Source: an uncultured Clostridia bacterium (lineage in GTDB: Bacteria; Bacillota; Clostridia; Christensenellales; UBA3700). From it: DNA of 64,000 nucleotides. The stretch lies in the NCBI GenBank assembly GCA_948471525.1, contig CAOKSY010000001.1:124001-188000 (forward strand), given 5' to 3'. A program made the translations under genes and the position numbers. A model generated the notes under the pieces. The model ran no database searches and had not been told where the DNA came from. It saw only the letters and a list, made by a program, of their open reading frames with translations. Positions 36,332 to 44,900 of this stretch are shown here, piece by piece. Positions within the stretch are counted from its first letter, which is position 1. Each line of letters begins with the position of its first letter.

Positions 36332-38122
36332 TTATTGTTTGGGATGTACGGTGGCTCTTATTCTGCGTATTCCTGCAGAAGACGATTGCTCTTTTTCCAA
36401 TTTAAAGCTGCCCAAAAGTCCAGTGCGTTCGGCGTGAGGACCGCCGCAAATCTGCAAATCTACGTCGCCTATCTGATAGACTTTGACTACCTCGCCGTAT
36501 CTCGATCCGAATACTCCGACCGCGTTCTTTTCTCTCGCCTCTTCTATGGTCATTTCCGTACAGACTACGGGGATATCTCTTTGAATAGCGTTGTTTACCG
36601 CGTCTTCGACGGCTGTTTTTTCCTCTTCAGTCAAAGGTCTTGGGAAATTGAAGTCGAATCTCAATCTCTCGGGAGTTATGTTGCTTCCCTTTTGCTGTAT
36701 AGAATCGTCGCCCAGCACCTTTTTGAGACAAGCGAGCAAAAGATGCGTAGCCGTGTGCAGATAAGTCGTCATCTCGCTACTGTCCGCCAGACCTCCTTTA
36801 AACTTCTGCTCAGCGCCCTGCTGAGACTTCTTGATATGTTCCTCCTGAGCCGTCTTATAGCCATCTATATCGACCGCAAATCCCTTCTCTCGGCATATCT
36901 CCATCGTCATCTCTATCGGGAATCCGTACGTATCGTAAAGCCTGAAAGCCGTCTTTCCGTTGAGCGTATCGCCCTTGACAAACTGCAAGACCTTGTCAAG
37001 CTGCTTTATGCCGTCTTCCAGCGTCTTTGCAAACTTGTCTATCTCTTTGCTCAATTCCTCGTAAATCTTCGCGCTGTTGCGCTCCAGTTCGTCGTACGCG
37101 CTCTTATACTGCTCGACGTACAGTCTTGATATATTTATCAGCTTCTGCGGCTCTATGCCCAGTTGTCGCGCAAATCTCACGCTTCTGCGAATAAGTCTTC
37201 TCAATACGTAACCTTGATCGACGTTGGACGGCACGATGCCGTTTTCGTCTCCCATCATAAAAGTCGCCGTACGTATATGATCGGCAATGATGCGCATTGC
37301 TCGGGTATCTTCTTCTCTCTCGCCGTACTTCTTGCCCGACAATTCGCTTATCGCCGCTATCGCACCTGCAAAAAGATCAGTCTCATAAACTGATTTGTAG
37401 CCGTTGAGCATACATATAGTGCGTTCCAATCCCATTCCGGTATCTACGTTTTGCTGAGAAAGTTTCTCAAACTTGCCTTCGGCGTTGCGATTGAATTCCA
37501 TAAACACGTTGTTCCATATCTCCACCCATTTTCCGCAGTCGCAACTGGGATCGCAGTGATCGGAGCAAGCCGGTTTTCCTGTGTCGATAAATATCTCGGT
37601 ATCGCTTCCGCAAGGACCTGTCGCGCCCGCATACCACCAGTTGTTGGCTTTTGGCAGATAGAATATCCTTTCGCGCGGAATACCCAACGCCGCCCAAGTA
37701 TCGGCAGCCTCTTCGTCCCTCTTACAGTCTTCGTCTCCGGCGAATACCGTGACAGCTATCTTCTCAACGGGTATCTGCAATACTTCGGTCAAGAATTCAA
37801 AAGAAAAAGCTATTGACTCTTTTCTGAAATAATCTCCGAGCGACCAGTTGCCGAGCATTTCGAAGAACGTACAGTGCGTAGCGTCTCCGACTTCGTCGAT
37901 ATCCCCGGTACGCACGCATTTTTGCACGTCGCACAGACGGTTGCCGGCGGGATGTTTTTGTCCGAGAAGGTAAGGCACCAAAGGATGCATTCCCGCGGTC
38001 GTAAACAATACTGACGGATCGTTTTCGGGTATAAGCGAAGCGGACGGTATTATCTTATGTCCCTTAGACTCGAAAAACTTAAGATATTTTTCTCTCAATT
38101 CGTAAGATTTCAATTCTTTCAT
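36332..38122 (-). CDS. alaS: Alanyl-tRNA synthetase, short form
   Basis: A 596-residue class II enzyme that charges tRNA-Ala. The catalytic domain opens with LREKYLKFFESKGHKI, then LFTTAGMHPLVPYLLG and THCTFFEMLGNWSLGDYF (motif 2). A Cys-rich insert (CSDHCDPSCDCGKW) precedes the conserved WNNVFMEFN. The editing domain has its zinc ligands: HTATH and CGGPHAERTG. The protein stops soon after the editing domain (SAGIRRIRATV), so the DHHA1 and C-Ala domains of the usual protein of about 875 residues are missing. Short forms of this kind are, from memory, found in several uncultured lineages. The start at 38122 has TTGGGAGTAACT upstream; the frame to 38152 is unsupported. Confidence 0.92.
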   Translation of the reverse strand: MKELKSYELREKYLKFFESKGHKIIPSASLIPENDPSVLFTTAGMHPLVPYLLGQKHPAGNRLCDVQKCVRTGDIDEVGDATHCTFFEMLGNWSLGDYFRKESIAFSFEFLTEVLQIPVEKIAVTVFAGDEDCKRDEEAADTWAALGIPRERIFYLPKANNWWYAGATGPCGSDTEIFIDTGKPACSDHCDPSCDCGKWVEIWNNVFMEFNRNAEGKFEKLSQQNVDTGMGLERTICMLNGYKSVYETDLFAGAIAAISELSGKKYGEREEDTRAMRIIADHIRTATFMMGDENGIVPSNVDQGYVLRRLIRRSVRFARQLGIEPQKLINISRLYVEQYKSAYDELERNSAKIYEELSKEIDKFAKTLEDGIKQLDKVLQFVKGDTLNGKTAFRLYDTYGFPIEMTMEICREKGFAVDIDGYKTAQEEHIKKSQQGAEQKFKGGLADSSEMTTYLHTATHLLLACLKKVLGDDSIQQKGSNITPERLRFDFNFPRPLTEEEKTAVEDAVNNAIQRDIPVVCTEMTIEEAREKNAVGVFGSRYGEVVKVYQIGDVDLQICGGPHAERTGLLGSFKLEKEQSSSAGIRRIRATVHPKQ

Positions 38123-38154
38123 AGTTACTCCCAAAATAGGAAATTTATACATAT

Positions 38155-38183
38155 ATTATATATAATGCTTTTGTAAATAGCAA
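38155..38183 (-). promoter_or_regulatory. Promoter of alaS
   Basis: On the minus strand TTGCTA (38178-38183), 17-bp spacer, TATAAT (38155-38160). No T-box leader fits: only about 25 nt separate the start point from the ATG. Confidence 0.7.
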
Positions 38184-38221
38184 GGATTTTAAACACGGTA
38201 ATATTCGCCGCGACTATAAAA

Positions 38222-38246
38222 ATCCCCCGCTGATATTGCGGGGGAT
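38222..38246 (-). terminator. Terminator of cluster B
   Basis: On the minus strand ATCCCCCGC / GCGGGGGAT, 9-bp perfect stem with a 7-nt loop, then TTTTTATA. Confidence 0.85.
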
Positions 38247-38272
38247 AAGTATCGGCATTTGCCTAAGATTTT

Positions 38273-41200
38273 TTATTTTCTGTTTTTAGCCGACAGTTTA
38301 ATCTTTAAGACTACCGCCGCCGATATCGACAGAAGCGCAAGCACCGCGCAGAATATCGCGATCATCGCGCCGTAATCTCTGACCTGCTTGTGCGCGGCTT
38401 CTATATCCGAGGTATTTTCTATGCCGAATGCTCCGTCTGTCAGATAATACGTTACTCTTTGAACTTCGCCGTCGGTGTCAACCGAATTATCGGGTACGTC
38501 CGACGAATCGTATATGGACGCGTCGATAACTCTTATTATAAAAGTCGATATACCTGCGACGAGCTGATATCTGTCGGCATAGCTTTGCGGTACTGATAAC
38601 GTCACGCGATAATATCCCGCTTCTTTGATGCCGTCTACGGGCACATAGGTTCCGTCAGCCTGAAGTTTTTCATAGACGCTGTCCAATGTTATCTCGGGAT
38701 TGCCGTCTTCAAAACTCTCGAATCTCACGTTGATCTTGCCGATATTTTTGTCGGTATCAAGACCTATGATGTCTTCGGCATTGTAGACCAATCTAGATAC
38801 CGTAGCTTTCTCTATGCTAAGTTTTGCTCCCTTATCGGCAGAGTTGATCTCCTCGAAATTTTTGACTGTATAATTTGCGTATTCGCCGTTTGCCAACCAG
38901 TATTTATACTCTGCGCCCGCAACAATCTCATCCATATTGTTGTCAAAATCGAGCTTTAAGGTTTCTCCTGTGACAACTCCGTCTACCGAATACTTATATG
39001 CGGCATTTGCGTCGCCGTATACTATCTGAGTATCTTCCAAAGTTACGGTAACTTCTTTCTTCAAAATATTACCGTATACGCCTTCTACCTTGCTGACAAC
39101 TTCCAAACCGTCGTTTCTTACTACTTTGAAATTAACGATGATGGGAATATTCTCGCCCGCGCTCGCCTGAGCGTAATTCGCTTCGATCTCGATAAAACTC
39201 ATATCGTCGTAATTATCCCAATAATCGTCGCTGTCGAGATTCCACTCTACCGTAACGCTCGTCGTTCCGTCGTATGGCTTGTCGAATCTGGTCATATCGG
39301 AAAGATCCAACCAACTGTTGCCGATTTCCAATACTTTGAGTGTTACTTTTACTTCATAAACTATCGGCTCGGTGACAAGAGCGTCGCCGTTGTTGTCCTT
39401 GGTCGCCGCCACAGCTCTGAAAGAGATAGTCGAATCTTTGGACAGTTTGACAGGCGCTTCGTATTTCTGCCAATCGCCGGCATCTATGCTGTATTCTATG
39501 CGTCCGCCTGCCTCTCCAAATACCGCGTCAGCCGAAAATACGACTGCGTTGTCGCTCTGAGCGCCACTGAAATATTCGTTGCCGCCGCTTGTCGCAGTGA
39601 CGTTGAGAGTAGGAACCGTAGCGTCGATAAATGCATTGAAAGTATGCGCTTTATAATTTCCAACGTTGTCCTCTACTTCAATTACGTATTCGCCGCTTTC
39701 CGGTATCGTCACGTTATAGACGCCGTTTTCTCCTACGAGTTCTACTCCGTCGAACTTGACGTACGCCACTCCGCTGCCGCCGTCGCTGACTTTGAGAGTA
39801 AGTTCGTTTTCGGTATAATAAGTGCCGTCAAGAGGATTAAGCGCTTCGATTTCCAAATCGGGAGCGGTAACGTCGACCTTAACGTTGAATACGTAATCTT
39901 CCGTCATTCTTACTCCGCCCTTTGTGAGATAGAGCGTATAGGTTCTTCCCTCTGCGGAAGAATCGAATGCGCATGCAAGGATCTTTCCGTCCTTTATCCA
40001 AGGCTGACTTCCGTTGACCGTATATACAAATCCGTCAAACGCTCCGTCAACGCCGTTTTCCAATTCCAATGTGACGTTGTCGTTGATCCAACCGCCGTCG
40101 CCGCCGATCTGTCCGACCTTACCGAGTACTACCGAATAGTTGTGCACTATTTCCGCGTCGTAATTTTCGGGTACGGGCACGATAATGTGATCTGCCTCGT
40201 CATAATAGATATACTGCTGTCCGTTTGCCGTGATCGGAGCCACGGTAAGACCGTAATTCTGTATCTTATCCGCCTTGTATATTCTCGCGCCGTTGTTACG
40301 CATCGTCATCTTCGCGACATCGTAATCGTAGAAATCGTTGAAATTCGGATTGTCAAATCTAAATCTTACAAATTCTTTGAGCAGATCGCCGCCCGTATAT
40401 CCAAGCGAAGATACGTCGTTAAATTCCAACTGCGCATATCTCCAGGTCGTACCTTTGAGTTCCCAGAAATACTTTCCGGACGTCTGATACGGCTTTATTT
40501 CAAATATATGCCCCTCTTTCCAAGCTTCGTCGAAATTCGTGCTCGACGTATTTTCGGGCGCGCCGTCGTAAGCGCCGTTGTCTACAGATATCGACGCCGC
40601 GCTTCCCTCTCCTTCCTTAGCAACGCTGTCGACGATCTTTTTGGTAAAAGAATGCGTCTCGATCCAACCGTTGATAGGCTTGAAATCTATGATCTGTTTG
40701 CCGTCGTCGCTGAATGATACGGTCGCTCTCGTCCACTTGTCGAGATCTATTATATTTGCGTAATTTACTTCGTGCTCGCCCGCATTTCCGTTGGTGCCGC
40801 AATCGCAGTTGTCCGTCTGCAAGTTTATACCGCCGCCATGCGTATCCAAAATAGTCGCATTGGTAACTTTACCGCAATGGATCAAAGCATTTGCGGAAAG
40901 CGAGGAGTCGGTCACTGCTTCAGTAAAGCTAGGCGAGAAATCGGATATGATATTGTCCACTTTAGCCGAAGTGCCGTGCGAATATGAAGAGTTGCCCGAT
41001 ACGATCGCGCCCGCCTGCCTATAAGCCGTGCCGTCAGCGAAAGTACCCTTATATCTGTCAGCCGTCAAATGGAACGTGACTTCGTTGCCTAGTATTATGA
41101 TATTGGAACATTCAGCATTCGCGTCTGTCATTATTCCCGCAATACCGCCCGCAAGCGTCTTGGCGTCTACAGAACCGATTCCGCTGCTTCTGCGAGCTTT

Positions 41201-41959
41201 GGTTCTTACTCTCAACGTAAAATTACTGTATCTCGCGCTGATATGAGTGATGACTCCGCCGTTTCTTCCTGCAATACCGCCGAATTCCGTAGCGAAAGCG
41301 TTGTTATCGTTGGAGCTTCCGACGATGAAATAGAATTTGTATTCTCCGCTGACGTTGAGGTCGCAATGCTCTATTCTTCCGGTATTCTCAGCGCATACTA
41401 TGCCAATGCTGTTGCGAGACGCCGAACCATTGTTTACCACCGTCTGAGAAGCGTCGTACACAAAGTTGACGTTTTTGATAGTACCGCGATTATACTTGAC
41501 GAAAAGCGCGTACTTGGTATCTGTAGCTTTACCCTCGCCGTTCTTATGAGAGGCGTCGTCGTCGCTCTCGGTGACCACTGCATTCGCTTCTGCGTCGACC
41601 AAAGTTATCTTATGTCCTCTTCCGTCGAGAGTTCTGCCCGACTCAAAGGTTATACCGCTGCCCACTTCGCCGCTCCAATCGAGTACTATGTCCGCGGTCA
41701 GATGTCCGTTGGGGTCGCTGCCCTGCAAGAAACTTTTCAATGCTCTCGCGCTGCTTATCGCTACCGATCCGCTAGCCAGTTCTCCGTCCGTCTTTACGGA
41801 AGTATCCGCCGTGACGAAATCCGTGTTGGACAGAACCACCGTATTTTCCGGTATGTAATTTACTCTGCCGGCGGAAGTCGCGAATATACCCGCGGTCAAT
41901 GCCGCCGCCAACAAAATTATAGATATTATCGTAATTGTTTTTTTCTTACTTGCTGTCAT
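38273..41959 (-). CDS. Membrane-anchored surface protein, beta-helix plus Ig/MBG-like domains (cluster B)
   Basis: A 1228-residue protein. A signal helix covers about residues 8-28. Residues about 130-420 form a beta-helix-like region with FGGIAGRNGG and LAGGIAGIM turns. Ig-like domains follow at about 700-880 (DVTAPDLEIEALNPLDGTYY; EYSIDAGDWQKYEAP resembles a chitobiase-type fold strand), then MBG-like repeats (VTLEDTQIVYGDANAAY). The C-terminal helix GAMIAIFCAVLALLSISAAVV and the basic tail KLSAKNRK anchor it; there is no LPXTG. It is paralogous to the anchored proteins of cluster A. Its ribosome site TAGGAGG contains the stop codon of the upstream lipoprotein gene, 10 nt away, so translation is coupled. 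Confidence 0.85.
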   Translation of the reverse strand: MTASKKKTITIISIILLAAALTAGIFATSAGRVNYIPENTVVLSNTDFVTADTSVKTDGELASGSVAISSARALKSFLQGSDPNGHLTADIVLDWSGEVGSGITFESGRTLDGRGHKITLVDAEANAVVTESDDDASHKNGEGKATDTKYALFVKYNRGTIKNVNFVYDASQTVVNNGSASRNSIGIVCAENTGRIEHCDLNVSGEYKFYFIVGSSNDNNAFATEFGGIAGRNGGVITHISARYSNFTLRVRTKARRSSGIGSVDAKTLAGGIAGIMTDANAECSNIIILGNEVTFHLTADRYKGTFADGTAYRQAGAIVSGNSSYSHGTSAKVDNIISDFSPSFTEAVTDSSLSANALIHCGKVTNATILDTHGGGINLQTDNCDCGTNGNAGEHEVNYANIIDLDKWTRATVSFSDDGKQIIDFKPINGWIETHSFTKKIVDSVAKEGEGSAASISVDNGAYDGAPENTSSTNFDEAWKEGHIFEIKPYQTSGKYFWELKGTTWRYAQLEFNDVSSLGYTGGDLLKEFVRFRFDNPNFNDFYDYDVAKMTMRNNGARIYKADKIQNYGLTVAPITANGQQYIYYDEADHIIVPVPENYDAEIVHNYSVVLGKVGQIGGDGGWINDNVTLELENGVDGAFDGFVYTVNGSQPWIKDGKILACAFDSSAEGRTYTLYLTKGGVRMTEDYVFNVKVDVTAPDLEIEALNPLDGTYYTENELTLKVSDGGSGVAYVKFDGVELVGENGVYNVTIPESGEYVIEVEDNVGNYKAHTFNAFIDATVPTLNVTATSGGNEYFSGAQSDNAVVFSADAVFGEAGGRIEYSIDAGDWQKYEAPVKLSKDSTISFRAVAATKDNNGDALVTEPIVYEVKVTLKVLEIGNSWLDLSDMTRFDKPYDGTTSVTVEWNLDSDDYWDNYDDMSFIEIEANYAQASAGENIPIIVNFKVVRNDGLEVVSKVEGVYGNILKKEVTVTLEDTQIVYGDANAAYKYSVDGVVTGETLKLDFDNNMDEIVAGAEYKYWLANGEYANYTVKNFEEINSADKGAKLSIEKATVSRLVYNAEDIIGLDTDKNIGKINVRFESFEDGNPEITLDSVYEKLQADGTYVPVDGIKEAGYYRVTLSVPQSYADRYQLVAGISTFIIRVIDASIYDSSDVPDNSVDTDGEVQRVTYYLTDGAFGIENTSDIEAAHKQVRDYGAMIAIFCAVLALLSISAAVVLKIKLSAKNRK

Positions 41960-41969
41960 AACTCACCTC

Positions 41970-44900
41970 CTACTGCTGCGATGCGACGATAGTCACCGTC
42001 ACCGCGCAATACTGTCTGTAAGCAGTGTTATCTGCAATTATTACGTACGCCGTATAAGTTCCCGGTACCTCGAATTTGATATCGTCGGTAAACCAAGTCA
42101 CTTCGGCCTCTACTACCTCGTCGCCGAGTCTTATATCCATCTTTTCCGCAAACAGCGAGTTACCTTGCGCTCTATACTCGTCGATGGAGATAGTCATCTG
42201 TTTGTCTTCGTCGAGCAGATCCATTTTCACGCTGGGCAGAACTATCTTTATCTTACCCTCGTAGAGGTTGCCTCTGTTGTAACCGTCGACGATGATCGGC
42301 ACTACTATATCGCGCTCGTAAACGGCTCCGTCGAGAGACGGCTCGATACCGCTGAAATCTATGTCGACTTTTACGTTTTTCTTGACAGTGCCGTTGGCTC
42401 TGTTGAAATCGAGTTTTTCGGGCAACAGATCTTCAAACGCAACTCCGCCGTAATAGTAGTACATTGTATTTACTACGTATTCCTCGTCTACGAGACCTGT
42501 CAGCGTGATAGGCTCTACAGTCACGGGGATGCTGCCGAGATTCCACTCGTTATACTCTCCCTGATTGAGTACGAGTCCGGCGAATATCTGACCGCCTTCT
42601 CTGTCTATATCGTCGGGATTGTAAGTCCAAGTCGCTTTCGCAGTAACCTTCTCTTCCACGATCTCGCCGTCTTTATTGACGGTGCGTCCGATCACGGTGA
42701 GTTCCTCGGGGAACGCCGTACCGGTCAAATAGTCGAGAATATCTATTGTGACATGCTTCTCTCCGTCGATCTCAAAACCGTAAATTTCAAACGGTCTGAA
42801 TACGACTTCGAGAGTGTATTGCTGTTCGAACTGAGTTCCTCTGCCCAAAGTTACGGGAACAGAGAACGTCTGAGCGCTCTTGAGTTCGTCGATAGACTTG
42901 GAGTATATCTCCGAAAAATCGGGCTCTGCCGACAGATATCTATAGAACTCGTTGTTGACCGTCATTCTCAATTCGCCGCTTGCGACCAAACCGTCAAGTA
43001 CCTGTCTGTAATTGTAAGCGTTGACGTATACGGTGTCGTGCGACAGTCTCTCCGCCTCGAGTATTATATGGAACTCGTAAGTATTCGCGCCGAGACGAAC
43101 GGTTGCGGGAATTTCTTTGACGTCCTCTTCGCTGTCGTATGCTCCGCGAGTATATTCTATATCGACGCCGTAAATGACGCGTTTTTCTCCCGCATTGCCT
43201 TCGCTGTCTTTATAGATGACAGTCACGCGATCGGGAACTTCTCTCATTGCTTTTATTTTAATATCTTCTACGGCAAATACTTCTTTGTGTTCTACCGTGA
43301 CTACGACGCTGATCGTCTGTCCCGCAGCAGTGCCGACTACGACGTATTCGCCGTCCGCCATACTGTCGAACATCGTCCAATCAGCGATATTCTGACCGCC
43401 GTAGCTCCAAGTTACGCTCTTGATGCTTTCGGAGCCTGCGGAAAGATTGGAAGAATTGATATATTTTCCTCTCGTCTGCTGTCTAACCTGCGTTACAAAC
43501 TTGGACGACAGGTCCCCGCCGAAGTTTTTGTTATAATATACCTGTCTGTCCTGATCGCCCCATTCGATGACGCCTTCGGCATGTCTGTTGAAGATATACG
43601 CGCCGAAGCCCTGACCCGTAGTATTGCGATCGTTGCTTGCTATAGCCTGTATCCTGTTGAGATTTCCGTCCGTGATCGCTACGCTTACGTCGAGCGTATT
43701 GAAGTTGGGGATTGGCAGGAATCTATTGACGAGACTCTGCACGTCGCCCTTTACCGCTCCTGCTATGGAACCTACGAAACTGCCAGCCTGAGCAGAAATT
43801 ATCGGTACGAGCAAATTATTGAACAAACTATCGGCAAATACCCCCGCATCTGTGTTGTTGTAGTTGACTTTTACGTGTTTATGTGCCGCATTGTTGGTCA
43901 ACGAAGATATGTCCATATCGCTGAACAGGTCTGTCAGCAACTTGTTGAGCATGTCGCTGAGGACGGTACCGTCCATCGCCACGTCGATATCTATATCCAT
44001 AGAAGGCGAAAGTTTGACCGTTATGCCTTTGAGCAACGTCATTACGTCCAACGCCGCGTCTCCGCCCTGATCAACTTTGTCGTGCTCGGGCAACGCGCCT
44101 TCCGGCACTTGAATTATTACCGGCATTTTATTATCTTCGCCTTCTCCGTTATCGGAGCCCGAACCGGTGAAGAGCTTATCAAGCAATCCTACCAACGTGC
44201 TCTTAAGATCGGCAGGTATATCAATTACCGGAATGAAATTTCCGCCTATTGCGCCTATAATTCCGCTGAGAACGTTGCCTATGTCGATCTTGACAACTCC
44301 GCCGTTAAGATCGAGCGCTACCCAAACTACGCCCTTGCTCGAATCGTCGGTCCAGTTGTCCATAATACCCACGACTATCGAACCGAAGGGAGCCGAAAGG
44401 TTGTCGGATACTTTTTCGCTCTGACCGACTGCCTGCGCCTTGGAACGGCGTATAATTATTCTCGTCTCTTTATTATAAGCCGTATCTACGTTGTTGCTGT
44501 ACCAATCCAATGCGAGTTCCAAATTTTGAACCGCAAGGATACTGCTTACGAGAGCTTCTGCTCCGGAAGCGTTGTATTCTCCGAACGTCTCGGGATTTTC
44601 GGGTACGGAAACGATATCGTAGCCGCCGTTGGTAGTTCCGAGAGTGAGTCCGAGACCTATCGACATAAAGCCTGCGTCTATAGTCACTCCGAACGCTCCG
44701 CCGAAGTCTAAGTTTGCCTCAACCGTAAGATCCAAGCCCGGATCGAACATAAACGATTTGAAGATATTGAGTATCAGCTGACTTTGTATAGCCGCGACAA
44801 GTCCGTCGTTGGTGAGTTCCAAATCGGCTGAAGCCATAGCCAACGCGCTCGTTGCGCCGGAGTCTGCGTTCTCAAATTCCGCATTTACTGCGGTCATAAG

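Noticed and set aside
38123..38221. T-box leader for alaS
   Set aside because: The promoter lies about 30-60 bp before the start codon, which leaves no room for a T-box, and no T-box consensus is visible.
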